64,000 nucleotides of DNA from Nocardioides luteus. Its GTDB lineage: Bacteria > Actinomycetota > Actinomycetes > Propionibacteriales > Nocardioidaceae. The notes under the pieces are model-generated. The model had not been told where the DNA came from and did not search any database. It saw only the letters and a program-made list of their open reading frames with translations. The position numbers and the translations under genes are program-made. Positions 8,995-17,738 of this stretch are shown one piece after another (the first letter of the stretch is position 1; each line of letters starts with the position of its first letter). Location of the stretch: positions 1,178,001-1,242,000 of the forward strand of contig NZ_JADOVJ010000001.1 in the NCBI RefSeq assembly GCF_015752315.1, read 5' to 3'.

Positions 8995-9074
8995 GGGCCT
9001 ACTCTCCTTGAGGTCGGGCCTAAGAGGCACAATGTGTGATGACAGCCACACCCAGCTGCTGTCATCTCTCTTCC

Positions 9075-9104
9075 CACTGAGGTTACTAATAAGTAACCTC
9101 AGTG
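9075..9104. promoter_or_regulatory. 30-bp perfect palindromic operator between mce and thiolase genes
   Basis: The 13-bp arms CACTGAGGTTACT and AGTAACCTCAGTG flank AATA. The core TTACT-N4-AGTAA is identical in form to the site upstream of ccr. It is placed to control both divergent genes, 80 bp from the mce start and 34 bp from the thiolase start. Confidence 0.75.
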
Positions 9105-9138
9105 GCAGATCAGCACCACCAACATCCTTGGAGGACCC

Positions 9139-10326
9139 ATGTCCAACGTCATCGTCGCCGGGGCGCGTACGCCGATCGGCCGCCTGCTCGGCGGGCTCAA
9201 GAGCCTGTCCGCGGCCGATCTGGGCGGCGTCGCCATCAAGGGCGCCCTGGAGAAGGCAGGCGTCTCGCCGGAGCAGGTCGACTACCTGATCATGGGTCAG
9301 GTCATCCAGGCCGGCGCAGGTCAGAACCCGGCTCGCGCGGCCGGCATCGCCGGCGGGCTGCCGATGAACATCCCGTCGATCACCATCAACAAGGTGTGCC
9401 TCTCCGGCCTCAACACCATCGCCATGGCCGACCAGATGATCCGCGCCGGCGAGGCCGAGATCATCGTCGCGGGCGGCATGGAGTCGATGACCAACGCGCC
9501 GCACCTGCTTCCGAAGTCCCGCGAGGGCTTCAAGTACGGCGACACCACCCTGGTGGACTCGATGGCCTACGACGCGCTCTACGACCAGCTCACCCAGCAG
9601 GCGATGGGCGGGCTCACCGAGCAGGTCAACGCCGAGGGCGTGAAGCTCACCCGCGAGGAGCAGGACGCCTTCGCCGCCACGTCGCACCAGCGCGCCGCCG
9701 CGGCCCAGAAGAACGGCGTCTTCGACGACGAGATCGTCCCGGTCTCGATCCCGCAGCGCAAGGGCGAGCCGATCGTCGTCAGCGCCGACGAGGGCGTACG
9801 CGGCGACACCACTGCCGAGTCGCTGGCCAAGCTCCGCCCGGCGTTCTCCAAGGAGGGCACCATCACCGCCGGCTCCGCCTCGCAGATCTCCGACGGTGCC
9901 GCTGCCGTCGTGGTGATGAGCAAGGAGAAGGCCGAGGAGCTCGGTCTGGAGTGGCTCGCCGAGATCGGTGCCCACGGCATGGTCGCCGGCCCCGACTCCT
10001 CGCTGCAGCTGCAGCCGGCCAACGCCACGGCCAAGGCCCTCGAGAAGGAGGGCATCACCGCCGCCGACCTCGACCTGGTCGAGTTCAACGAGGCGTTCGC
10101 GGCCGTCGGCATCGAGTCCACCAAGAAGCTCGGTCTCGACCCGGAGATCGTCAACGTCAACGGCGGCGCGATCGCGCTCGGCCACCCCGTCGGCATGTCC
10201 GGCACGCGCGTCGTGCTCCACCTGGCGCACGAGCTCAAGCGTCGCGGTGGCGGCACCGGTGCGGCCGCGCTGTGCGGTGGTGGCGGTCAGGGTGACGCAC
10301 TGATCGTGCGTGTGCCCAAGGCGTGA
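9139..10326 (+). CDS. Acetyl-CoA C-acetyltransferase (thiolase II)
   Basis: A 395-residue biosynthetic-type thiolase that condenses two acetyl-CoA to acetoacetyl-CoA, the entry reaction of the ethylmalonyl-CoA pathway, or the reverse. The nucleophilic Cys is in KVCLSGL at residue 87. The active-site His is in GHPVGMSG and the second Cys in CGGGGQGDA near the C-terminus. GGAGG stands 5 nt before the ATG. The long palindrome directly upstream suggests regulation together with ccr and mce. Confidence 0.93.
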   Translation: MSNVIVAGARTPIGRLLGGLKSLSAADLGGVAIKGALEKAGVSPEQVDYLIMGQVIQAGAGQNPARAAGIAGGLPMNIPSITINKVCLSGLNTIAMADQMIRAGEAEIIVAGGMESMTNAPHLLPKSREGFKYGDTTLVDSMAYDALYDQLTQQAMGGLTEQVNAEGVKLTREEQDAFAATSHQRAAAAQKNGVFDDEIVPVSIPQRKGEPIVVSADEGVRGDTTAESLAKLRPAFSKEGTITAGSASQISDGAAAVVVMSKEKAEELGLEWLAEIGAHGMVAGPDSSLQLQPANATAKALEKEGITAADLDLVEFNEAFAAVGIESTKKLGLDPEIVNVNGGAIALGHPVGMSGTRVVLHLAHELKRRGGGTGAAALCGGGGQGDALIVRVPKA

Positions 10327-10338
10327 GCCATCGCTGAA

Positions 10339-11283
10339 GTGAGCGACCTGGTCGCGCGCGCCCGGGGCGGTGAGCCCCGGGCGGTCGCGCGGCTGGTGTC
10401 GTACGTAGAGAACGCCCCCGTCGGCGGGGGAGAGCGCCTCCGCGAGGTGATGGCCGCGCTCGCGCCGCACGGTGGGAACGCCCAGATCGTGGGGCTCACC
10501 GGTGCCCCGGGCGTCGGGAAGTCGACGACCACCTCAGCGCTGGTCCGCGAGCTGCGCTCCGCCGGGCGGACCGTGGCCGTGCTGGCGGTCGACCCGTCGT
10601 CCCCGTTCTCGGGTGGTGCGCTGCTCGGTGACCGGATCCGGATGACCGACCACGCCACCGACCCGGGTGTCTTCATCCGGTCGATGGCCTCCCGGGGCCA
10701 TCTCGGCGGTCTGGCCTGGTCGGCGCCGCAGGCGATCCGGGTGCTGGACGCCGCCGGTTTCGACGTGGTGCTGGTCGAGACCGTCGGTGTGGGCCAGTCG
10801 GAGGTGGAGATCGCCGGCCTCGCCGACACCACCGTGGTCCTGCTCGCGCCCGGGATGGGCGACGGCATCCAGGCGGCGAAGGCCGGGATCCTGGAGATCG
10901 GCGACCTCTACGTCGTCAACAAGGCCGACCGGGAGGGGGCGACCAAGGTGCAGCGCGACCTGCGCGGGATGCTCCGCCTGGCCGACCGCCCGACGGAGGC
11001 CTGGACCCCGCCGGTCCTCACCGCCGTCGCCCAGTCCGGCAAGGGCCTGGCCGAGGTGGTCGCCGCGCTCGACGAGCACCGGGCCTGGCTCGAGTCCAGC
11101 GGCACGCTGGGGCTGCGGCGTACGCGACGGGCCAGGGCCGAGATCGAGGCCATCGCCGTCGAGACGCTGCGGGCCAGGTGGACGACGGTGGGGTCGTCGA
11201 GCGACCTGGACGCCCTTGCGGAGAAGGTGGTCACGGGGGAGAAGGACCCCTACGCCGCCGCCGACACGCTCCTCGCCGAGTAG
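10339..11283 (+). CDS. meaB: MeaB-type GTPase, methylmalonyl-CoA mutase chaperone
   Basis: A 314-residue G3E GTPase that protects and reloads adenosylcobalamin-dependent acyl-CoA mutases. The Walker A motif GAPGVGKSTTT is near residue 57. The family stretches VDPSSPFSGGALLGDR and ETVGVGQSEVEI follow, and the guanine-specificity NKAD motif is near residue 195. The GTG start is 12 bp after the thiolase stop, so they probably share an mRNA. The mutase subunits themselves are not in this window. Confidence 0.94.
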   Translation: MSDLVARARGGEPRAVARLVSYVENAPVGGGERLREVMAALAPHGGNAQIVGLTGAPGVGKSTTTSALVRELRSAGRTVAVLAVDPSSPFSGGALLGDRIRMTDHATDPGVFIRSMASRGHLGGLAWSAPQAIRVLDAAGFDVVLVETVGVGQSEVEIAGLADTTVVLLAPGMGDGIQAAKAGILEIGDLYVVNKADREGATKVQRDLRGMLRLADRPTEAWTPPVLTAVAQSGKGLAEVVAALDEHRAWLESSGTLGLRRTRRARAEIEAIAVETLRARWTTVGSSSDLDALAEKVVTGEKDPYAAADTLLAE

Positions 11284-11370
11284 CCGGTCGCCGGCCTTTC
11301 CGCAGGAGTTGTCCCGGCGTACGGCTTGTTCTGTCGACTCTCGCTTCGCGGAGTCACTATCGTTGCCGGT

Positions 11371-11877
11371 GTGAACCTCTTCGGTGTCGACATCTCCAAG
11401 CACCTTCTGCGAGACGAAGGTGAGGTCGTCGTCGACGAGGTCACCCATCACTGGGTGTCCTACATCAGGCCGGTGGCGGAGGCGATCCTCGGTCTGGCGC
11501 TGATGATCGTCGCCGCGACGATCGACATGAACGTCGCCTGGATCATCGTGCTGCTCGCGTTCGCGCTGGTCGGGCACGCGTTCTGGCGGTCGCTGGTGGT
11601 CAGCCGGGACCGGTTCGTGGTCACCAACATGCGCATCTTCCGTGTCCACGGCGTGCTCTCGAGTGAGCTGGCGACCATGCCGCTGGCCCGAGTCCTCGAC
11701 ATCACCGTGAAGCAGTCGTTCACCGGCCAGATCTTCAACTACGGCCACTTCGTCTTCGAGTCGGCCGCCCAGGAGCAGGGCCTCAACAACATCTACTTCG
11801 TCGGACGGCCGAACGAGCGTGACCTGACCATCCAGCGCGTCGTCCAGCGTGCGGGCCTCCGTGGCAGCGTCGGTTAG
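11371..11877 (+). CDS. Bacterial PH-domain (bPH2, YdbS-like) membrane protein
   Basis: About 168 residues. Two close membrane segments (residues about 35-75) are followed by a bacterial pleckstrin-homology-like domain with the typical TNMRIFRVHGVLSSELATMPL stretch split by strands. The GTG at 11371 is chosen: the open frame extends to 11326, but the earlier codons are Arg-rich and unlike the family. TATCGT lies 7 bp upstream, so the message may be leaderless. The function of such proteins is not established; they are tied to envelope homeostasis. Confidence 0.75.
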   Translation: MNLFGVDISKHLLRDEGEVVVDEVTHHWVSYIRPVAEAILGLALMIVAATIDMNVAWIIVLLAFALVGHAFWRSLVVSRDRFVVTNMRIFRVHGVLSSELATMPLARVLDITVKQSFTGQIFNYGHFVFESAAQEQGLNNIYFVGRPNERDLTIQRVVQRAGLRGSVG

Positions 11878-11900
11878 ACCGTCCTCATAGGATTGGCGAC

Positions 11901-12854
11901 ATGACGCAGCAGCCGTTCTCCCGTCCCGGAGCCGTCGACCTCTCCGGGCTCGCCAGCACCCCCGCACAGGACGCCCCCTTCGGCGGTCCGGCCGATGCGG
12001 CTCCCGCCCAGGGGCGGAGCGCCGGCTCCTACACCGTCGAGGTCGACGAGCAGATCTTCCAGTCGGTGCTCGAGGCGTCGATGACCGCCCCGGTCGTCCT
12101 GGTCTTCTACTCCGCCTCCCGCGCTCCTGAGAGCGTCACCTACGCGCGCGACGTCTCGACGGTCGTGGAGCAGTACGACGGCCGGTTCCTGGTCGGCTTG
12201 GTCGACATCGACAAGAACCCGCAGATCGCGCAGGCGCTGCAGGTGCCCCAGGTGCCGCTCCTCTACATCCTGCTCGACGGCCGGCCGGTCACCCAGCCGA
12301 TCCCGGGCGCGCTCAACCTCGAGGAGCTGCGTACGGTCTTCCAGCAGCTCGGGCAGCAGCTCACCACCCAGGGCATCGGCGGGCGGCACAAGCCCAACGC
12401 CATCGGCGGTGGCGCGACCGAGGAGGGCGCCGAGCCGGCGCTCGACCCGCGCTACGCACCGGCCCAGGACGCGCTGGAGCGCGGTGACATCGACGCGGCC
12501 GTGGCCGAGTACGAGAAGCTGATCGCCTCCAACCCCGCCGACTCCGAGGCCGCCGCCGGGCTGGCGATGGCCAAGGTCCTGCAGCGTACGCAGGGGGTCG
12601 ACCTCAACGCCGCCCGTGCCGCCGCCGCGGCCGCGCCCGAGGACGTCGACGCGCAGACCCTCGTCGCCGACCTGGACCTGCTCGGTGGCCACGTGGAGGA
12701 CTCCTTCCTCCGGCTGGTCGAGCTGGTGCGGCGTACGTCGGGGGACGAGCGCAACAAGGCGCGCGAGCACCTGCTGGGGCTCTTCGCGGCGGTCGGCAAC
12801 GACGACGAGCGCGTGCTCAAGGGTCGTCAGTCGCTGGCCTCTGCGCTGTTCTGA
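11901..12854 (+). CDS. ybbN: YbbN/CnoX-like thioredoxin-TPR protein
   Basis: 317 residues. A 50-residue low-complexity start is followed by a thioredoxin fold (residues about 50-155) in which the CXXC motif is replaced by YSASRAPES. It therefore cannot do disulfide exchange through that site. The C-terminal half carries TPR-like helices (ERGDIDAAVAEYEKLI, AAAGLAMAKVL). Related proteins act as co-chaperones that pass clients to GroEL or DnaK. It stands alone between the PH-domain gene and the convergent LysR gene, whose end it overlaps by 28 bp. Confidence 0.85.
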   Translation: MTQQPFSRPGAVDLSGLASTPAQDAPFGGPADAAPAQGRSAGSYTVEVDEQIFQSVLEASMTAPVVLVFYSASRAPESVTYARDVSTVVEQYDGRFLVGLVDIDKNPQIAQALQVPQVPLLYILLDGRPVTQPIPGALNLEELRTVFQQLGQQLTTQGIGGRHKPNAIGGGATEEGAEPALDPRYAPAQDALERGDIDAAVAEYEKLIASNPADSEAAAGLAMAKVLQRTQGVDLNAARAAAAAAPEDVDAQTLVADLDLLGGHVEDSFLRLVELVRRTSGDERNKAREHLLGLFAAVGNDDERVLKGRQSLASALF

Positions 12855-13753
12855 TCCGCGCTGTTCTGAGCGGCTAGGGCCGCGAGCACGGCGGTGACCG
12901 CCGGTGAGGCGGTCATCGTGCGCCGGTGCAGCGCGAGGATCTCACGGGTGGGGACCGGGTCGACGACGCGTACGGCGACCAGGTCCTCACCCAGCGCCGC
13001 CCGCCCCAGGCGCGGGACGAGCGCGATCCCGAGGCCTGCCCGCACCAGCGCCAGGTGGCTGTCGAACTCCATGGAGACGTGCGCGATCCGCGGCAGCCGG
13101 CCGGTGCCGGCGTACATCCGGTTCAGCCACTGCCGGCAGATCGTGCCCTCAGGTGTCGCGATCCAGTCCTCGGCGACCAGGTCGTGCGGGGTCACCTTGG
13201 CGAGCTGGGCCAGCGGGTGGTCGCGATGGGCGATCACGTCGGCGACGTCGCGGAGGAGCTCGGTGGTGACGAGGTGGTCGGGGATGGAGAGCGGCACGTC
13301 GCCCCAGGAGTGCACCACGCCGATCTCGCTGTGACCGGTCGCCACCAGGTCGACGGTGTCCCACGGCTCCCGCTCGGAGAGGGTGAGCAGGAGGTCTGGA
13401 TGGGCGGTGCGGAGCTCGCCGGCGACCGGCGCGATCAGCCCGCGCATCGCGGTGGAGAAGGCGGTCAGCCGCAGCCGCCCGGCGACGGTCGTGGCCTGCT
13501 CGTGCAGCCCGGACTCCAGCGACTCCATGTCGGCGAGCAGCCGTGAGCCCTCGTCGACCAGGTGCCGCCCGGCATGGGTGAGCATGACGCCGCGCCCGAT
13601 CCGCTCCAGGAGCGGTACGCCGACCTGCCGCTCGAGCCGCTTGACCTGCTGCGAGACCGCGCTCGGTGTGAAACCCAGGGCGTCGGCGGCCGCCACCACC
13701 GAACCATGGGTGTCGACGGCACGGAGAGCGACGAGCGCGGACAGATCGATCAT
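12827..13753 (-). CDS. LysR-family transcriptional regulator
   Basis: 308 residues. The winged HTH lies at residues 3-60 (GSVVAAADALGFTPSAVSQQVKRLE), followed by the linker helix and a two-lobed effector-binding domain. It is divergent from an EamA exporter gene, the usual arrangement in which the LysR protein activates the exporter and represses itself. The inducer is unknown. Confidence 0.92.
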   Translation of the reverse strand: MIDLSALVALRAVDTHGSVVAAADALGFTPSAVSQQVKRLERQVGVPLLERIGRGVMLTHAGRHLVDEGSRLLADMESLESGLHEQATTVAGRLRLTAFSTAMRGLIAPVAGELRTAHPDLLLTLSEREPWDTVDLVATGHSEIGVVHSWGDVPLSIPDHLVTTELLRDVADVIAHRDHPLAQLAKVTPHDLVAEDWIATPEGTICRQWLNRMYAGTGRLPRIAHVSMEFDSHLALVRAGLGIALVPRLGRAALGEDLVAVRVVDPVPTREILALHRRTMTASPAVTAVLAALAAQNSADQNSAEASD

Positions 13754-13774
13754 GAAGCGATGCTACGTCATCCG

Positions 13775-13801
13775 ATGAAGAATCATTCGCTGGTGCTTCA
13801 T
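13775..13801. promoter_or_regulatory. LysR-type operator candidate
   Basis: ATGAAG-N15-CTTCAT lies in the 46-bp divergent gap, with the perfect palindrome GAATCATTC (13780-13788) nested inside. A further ATGAAG occurs at 13752-13757. This is the expected place for binding of the adjacent LysR protein. Confidence 0.45.
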
Positions 13802-13826
13802 GATCTTTGCCTTCATCCTGGTGGAT

Positions 13827-14813
13827 GTGACTCGCCGTGACTCGCTGCTCGCCGTCCTCGTCGCCGTCCTGTGGGGCTTCAACTTCGTCGTCATCGACTG
13901 GGGCCTCGAGACGCGTGACGGGCACCCGGTGCCGCCGCTGCTGCTGCTCGCCGTGCGCTTCGTGCTGGTCGCCTTCCCGGCCGTCTTCCTGCTGCCTCGC
14001 CCGAAGGCGTCGTGGAAGGTGGTCGCGGCGGTCGGGGCCTTCATGAGCCTGGGCCAGTTCGGCCTGCTCTACACCAGCATGGCCGCGGGGATGCCGCCCG
14101 GCCTGGCGGGGCTCGTGCTCCAGGCGCAGGTCGTGCTCACCATCGTCATCGCGGCCGGCGTGCTGCGTGAGCGGCCGACGCTGATGCAGGTGGTCGGCGT
14201 CGTCGCCGGTGCGCTCGGCCTGGTCGTGGTGGCGCTGGGACGCGGTGGCCACGTGCCGGTCGTGGCGTTGGTGCTGTGCCTGCTCGCGGCGCTGTCGTGG
14301 GCGATCGGCAACGTGATCTCCCGTGCGGCCAAGGTGCCCGGCGGCCTCTCGCTGACGGTCTGGTCGGCGCTGGTCGTGCCGCTCCCGCTGCTCGCGCTCT
14401 CCTTCGTGATCGACGGACCCGAGGGGGTCCGCGACGGGGTGGCCGCCTTCGGCTGGGAGGCGCTCGTCTCCACGGCCTACACCGTGGTGCTCGCCTCGTT
14501 CGTCGGCTACGGCATCTTCAACTCGTTGCTCGCGCGGCACCCGGCCTCCTCGGTGGTGCCGTGGATCCTGCTGGTGCCTCCGGTGGCCATCGGGTCCGCA
14601 TGGCTGCTGCTCGGCGAGGTGCCGAGCGCCGGCGAGCTCGCCGGTGGTGCCCTGCTGGTGCTCGGTGCGCTCGTCGCGCAGGGAGTGCTACGCGCGCCCC
14701 GACTCGGTGTAACCCGGGCCGCCCCGCAGCGCGGCCAGAGCGGCCTCGACCCGGCGGGCGGTGAAGTCGGCGGCCCGCTCGCGGACCTCGTCGAGGGTGC
14801 AGAACGCCACTGA
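13827..14813 (+). CDS. EamA/DMT-family exporter
   Basis: A ten-helix transporter of about 328 residues with two EamA repeats (starts near LLAVLVAVLWGFNFVVIDWGL and VVALVLCLLAALSWAIGNV). The start is uncertain: GTG codons at 13821 and 13827 and an ATG at 13800 are in frame. I favour GTG 13827, which gives a charged VTRRD N-terminus before the first helix. After the last helix (ALVAQGVLRAP) a hydrophilic 40-residue tail is encoded entirely within the antisense of the NUDIX gene, a 126-bp tail-to-tail overlap. It is likely regulated by the divergent LysR protein. Confidence 0.85.
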   Translation: MTRRDSLLAVLVAVLWGFNFVVIDWGLETRDGHPVPPLLLLAVRFVLVAFPAVFLLPRPKASWKVVAAVGAFMSLGQFGLLYTSMAAGMPPGLAGLVLQAQVVLTIVIAAGVLRERPTLMQVVGVVAGALGLVVVALGRGGHVPVVALVLCLLAALSWAIGNVISRAAKVPGGLSLTVWSALVVPLPLLALSFVIDGPEGVRDGVAAFGWEALVSTAYTVVLASFVGYGIFNSLLARHPASSVVPWILLVPPVAIGSAWLLLGEVPSAGELAGGALLVLGALVAQGVLRAPRLGVTRAAPQRGQSGLDPAGGEVGGPLADLVEGAERH

Positions 14814-15431
14814 GCGGATCTCGCGGGGCTGGAGGGTGGTCTGCTCGAGGACCGAGGAGGGGTGGACGCCCCCGTCGAAGACCAGGCAGACGGCGTCGTC
14901 CCAGCCGCCCCACGGCGGCAGCCAGTCGGTGAGCAGCAGGTCGCCGGCGGGGAGGACGAGGGCGAGCTCCTCCTCGATCTCGCGGGTGGTCGCCAGCTTG
15001 GGCGACTCGCCCACCTCCACGATGCCGCCGGGCAGGTCCCAGTCCTTCTTGTAGGTCAGCTGGCACATCAGCACGCGGTCCTCGGGGTCCCGCACCAGCA
15101 TCTGGCCGATCGCGCGCTTGCGCGGGAGGAAAGAGTTGAGCAGGGCCCGGAAGCCCTCGGGGGCCTCGACCGGAGCGTCGCTCGCCACCCGGGCGTAGAG
15201 CATCCGGTCCTTGCCGCCCGTCACGCCTCGGAGCAGGCCCTCGCGGTGGAGCCCCGCCCAGGTCGCGGTGCGTTGCTCGACGGTGTCGTCCGGGTCGACC
15301 AGCGCCTCCACCCGATGGTGGGTGAGCAGCGCGGCGGCCACCTCGCGGCGTACGACATCGACGGCCTCGCCCGCTGCCCACTCGATCCGGGCAACACCCT
15401 CCGCCACCGTTGTCGTCTCTGGCTCGCTCAC
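14688..15431 (-). CDS. NUDIX hydrolase
   Basis: 247 residues. An N-terminal ~110-residue extension precedes a NUDIX domain. The NUDIX box reads GGIVEVGESPKL then REIEEELAL, with the usual Gly after the EE pair replaced by Leu, while the metal-binding REIEEE core is intact. Such enzymes cleave nucleoside diphosphates linked to other moieties; the substrate is not predictable. The GTG start is preceded by CCC-rich sequence with no strong ribosome site. It is convergent with and overlaps the EamA gene. Confidence 0.85.
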   Translation of the reverse strand: MSEPETTTVAEGVARIEWAAGEAVDVVRREVAAALLTHHRVEALVDPDDTVEQRTATWAGLHREGLLRGVTGGKDRMLYARVASDAPVEAPEGFRALLNSFLPRKRAIGQMLVRDPEDRVLMCQLTYKKDWDLPGGIVEVGESPKLATTREIEEELALVLPAGDLLLTDWLPPWGGWDDAVCLVFDGGVHPSSVLEQTTLQPREIRSVAFCTLDEVRERAADFTARRVEAALAALRGGPGYTESGRA

Positions 15432-15581
15432 GCCCCAACCCTAGTGTCACAACCTGATGGTTGTCGGTGTCTGGATGGTGACGAGACGCACGAGACGACA
15501 CAGGAGGGCGACGATGCCCAGTATGTTCACGATCATCCCGCCGGCCTTCGCGCCGGTCGAGCCGCCGGTAAGGTCGCGGGC

Positions 15582-16463
15582 ATGAGCGATGATGCCGCGA
15601 CGGAGGTCTTCGTCGCCCACCGCAACCTGCTCTTCACCGTCGCCTACGAGATGCTCGGCTCGGCCGCCGACGCCGAGGATGTCCTCCAGGAGACCTGGCT
15701 GCGCTGGGCCGACGTGCCGCTGGAGGAGGTGCGCGACCAGCGCGCCTATCTGGTGCGGATCACGACCCGGCTCGCGCTCAACCGCATCCGGACGCTGTCG
15801 CGCCGCAAGGAGACGTACGTCGGTCCGTGGCTGCCCGAGCCGCTGCTCACCGCGCCGGACGTCGCCGAGGACGCCGAGCTGGCCGACTCGCTCTCGACCG
15901 CGGTGCTGCTGGTGCTGGAGACGCTCTCGCCGACCGAGCGGGCCGTGTTCGTGCTGCGCGAGGTCTTCGCGCTGGGCTATGACGAGATCGCCGCGGCGGT
16001 CGACAAGTCGCCGGCCGCGGTGCGCCAGATCGCCCATCGCGCCCGTGACCACGTCGCCGAGCGCCGGCCGCGCGAGTCGGTCTCGTCGGCCGAGGCACGT
16101 CACGCCCTGGAACGGTTCCGCGACGCCGCGACCGGCGGCGACCTGCAGTCGCTGCTCGACGTGCTGGCGCCCGATGTCGTGCTCTTCTCCGACGGTGGCG
16201 GCGTGGTCCAGGCGGCCCGCAAGCCGATCCACGGCGCCGAGAAGGTGCTGCGGTTCTTCGCGGGGCTGGCGACGAAGTACGGCGTCCCCCGGTTCGAGAT
16301 GGCCAGCGTCAACAGCGCCCCCGGGATGCTGCTCTACTTCGGCGACGAGGTCGACGGCGTGGTCACGCTGCACGTCGAGGACGGTCTGGTGACCGGTCTC
16401 TACTACGTACGCAACCCGTCCAAGCTCAGCGGTGTCCTCGAGCAGGTTCATCTGGAACGCTGA
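15582..16463 (+). CDS. sigJ: ECF41-type RNA polymerase sigma factor (SigJ-like)
   Basis: 293 residues. Region 2 (LLFTVAYEMLGSAADAEDVLQETWLRW) and region 4 (LSPTERAVFVLREVFALGYDEIAAAV) are followed by a SnoaL/NTF2-like C-terminal domain. The ECF41 linker motif WLPEP, the DGGG motif and the C-terminal NPSKL motif are all present. In this family the C-terminal domain modulates activity in place of a separate anti-sigma factor. ECF41 genes normally sit next to a carboxymuconolactone decarboxylase, oxidoreductase or epimerase; here the follower is an MFS permease only 4 bp away. Confidence 0.93.
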   Translation: MSDDAATEVFVAHRNLLFTVAYEMLGSAADAEDVLQETWLRWADVPLEEVRDQRAYLVRITTRLALNRIRTLSRRKETYVGPWLPEPLLTAPDVAEDAELADSLSTAVLLVLETLSPTERAVFVLREVFALGYDEIAAAVDKSPAAVRQIAHRARDHVAERRPRESVSSAEARHALERFRDAATGGDLQSLLDVLAPDVVLFSDGGGVVQAARKPIHGAEKVLRFFAGLATKYGVPRFEMASVNSAPGMLLYFGDEVDGVVTLHVEDGLVTGLYYVRNPSKLSGVLEQVHLER

Positions 16464-16467
16464 CGGG

Positions 16468-17646
16468 GTGGGGAGTCGGTCGCTTCGCGGGGTGCTGGTC
16501 ACGCTCTGCGTGACCGTCACGGCGGCGTACGGCGTCCTCTACTACGCCTTCACCGTGCTGCAGCCGCGGATCGTCGACGACACCGGGTGGTCGGCGGCCG
16601 CGATCACCACCGCCTTCTCCGCGGGCACGCTCGTGGGGGCGGTCGCGGGCATCCCCGTCGGGCGGGTCATCCAGCGCTTCGGGCCTCGGTGGGTGATGGC
16701 GGGCGCCAGCCTGCTGGGCACGCTGGCGCTGCTCGTGGTCGCCGCCGCGCCCTCGTACTGGATCTTCGCGCTCGGCTGGCTGGTGGTCGGGCTCTCGTCG
16801 GCGGGGACCTTCTACCCGCCGGCGTTCGCGGCGCTGACGCACTGGTTCGGTACGCGGCGCGTGGATGCGATCACGACGCTCACCCTCGCCGGTGGGTTCG
16901 CCTCGACGATCTTCGCGCCGCTCACCGAAGCGCTGGCGGCGCGGGTGGAGTGGCGCTGGACATACGTCATCTTGGCCGGCGCCTTCGTCGTGCTGACGTT
17001 CGTGCCGAGCGTCGTGGTGCTCGACCTGGCCTGGGAGCCGGCCGCTCCGGACGAGGACGGTCGGCCGGTGCGGGACCGCGACGTGCTGCGGAGCCGCCGG
17101 TTCGTGCTGCTCACGCTCGCGGGCACGCTGGTCACGATGGTCGTGTTCGCCTCGATCGTGCACCTGGTGCCGTTCCTCGTCGAGCACGGGCTGAGCCCGG
17201 CCACGGCCGCCTGGGCGCTCGGGCTCAGCGGCGCCGGCCAGGTCGCCGGGCGTGCGTTCTACCCGCTGCTGGCCCGGCGCTTCGGCGTCCGCGCCCGGAT
17301 GACCGGGGGAGTGCTGTGGTTCGCCGCCTCGGTCGCGCTGCTGCCGCTGCTGCCCGCGGTCGGCTGGGTGATGATCGTCGTCGCGGTGCTCACCGGGACC
17401 GCCCGCGGGCTGTACACGCTCATCGCGGCGACCGTCGTCAGCGACGTATGGGGACCCGAGAGGTACGCCGCGCTCAACGGGGTCTACTCCGCCCCTGCCG
17501 GGGTTGCGGGTGCGCTGGCTCCGGCGATGGGTGCTGCGCTCGCTGCTGTGATGGGCGGGTACGACGCGCTCTACTGGGTGCTTGCCGGGACTGTGTTGGT
17601 CGCGGGGTTGCTTGCTGGGATCGCCTTGTCGCTTGACCGGCGGTGA
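16468..17646 (+). CDS. MFS transporter, OFA-like (12 helices)
   Basis: About 392 residues with twelve predicted helices. The MFS loop-2 signature is visible as GIPVGRVIQRFGPRWVM, and the halves are separated by a charged loop near residue 200 (DEDGRPVRDRDVL). The GTG at 16468, 4 bp after the sigma-factor stop, is preferred; an in-frame GTG at 16432 would overlap that gene. The tight spacing suggests transcription with the sigma factor, so the permease may belong to its regulon. The substrate is unknown. Confidence 0.85.
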   Translation: MGSRSLRGVLVTLCVTVTAAYGVLYYAFTVLQPRIVDDTGWSAAAITTAFSAGTLVGAVAGIPVGRVIQRFGPRWVMAGASLLGTLALLVVAAAPSYWIFALGWLVVGLSSAGTFYPPAFAALTHWFGTRRVDAITTLTLAGGFASTIFAPLTEALAARVEWRWTYVILAGAFVVLTFVPSVVVLDLAWEPAAPDEDGRPVRDRDVLRSRRFVLLTLAGTLVTMVVFASIVHLVPFLVEHGLSPATAAWALGLSGAGQVAGRAFYPLLARRFGVRARMTGGVLWFAASVALLPLLPAVGWVMIVVAVLTGTARGLYTLIAATVVSDVWGPERYAALNGVYSAPAGVAGALAPAMGAALAAVMGGYDALYWVLAGTVLVAGLLAGIALSLDRR

Positions 17647-17682
17647 CGGCTCGGGGTCGTCTGGTCGAGACCCGCATCCTCC

Positions 17683-17704
17683 GGTGGTCGAGCTTGTCGA
17701 GACC
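17683..17704. repeat. Dispersed 22-bp repeat GGTGGTCGAGCTTGTCGAGACC
   Basis: It differs by one base from a copy at 31908-31929 and contains GTCGAG..TGTCGAGAC half-repeats. A degenerate half copy (CTGGTCGAGACC) lies at 17661-17672. From general experience, such short TCGAG-rich repeats are common in Nocardioides-type genomes. Confidence 0.6.
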
Positions 17705-17738
17705 CCTTGTCGCGGACTGGTTCTTCGGGGTCGGTCTG

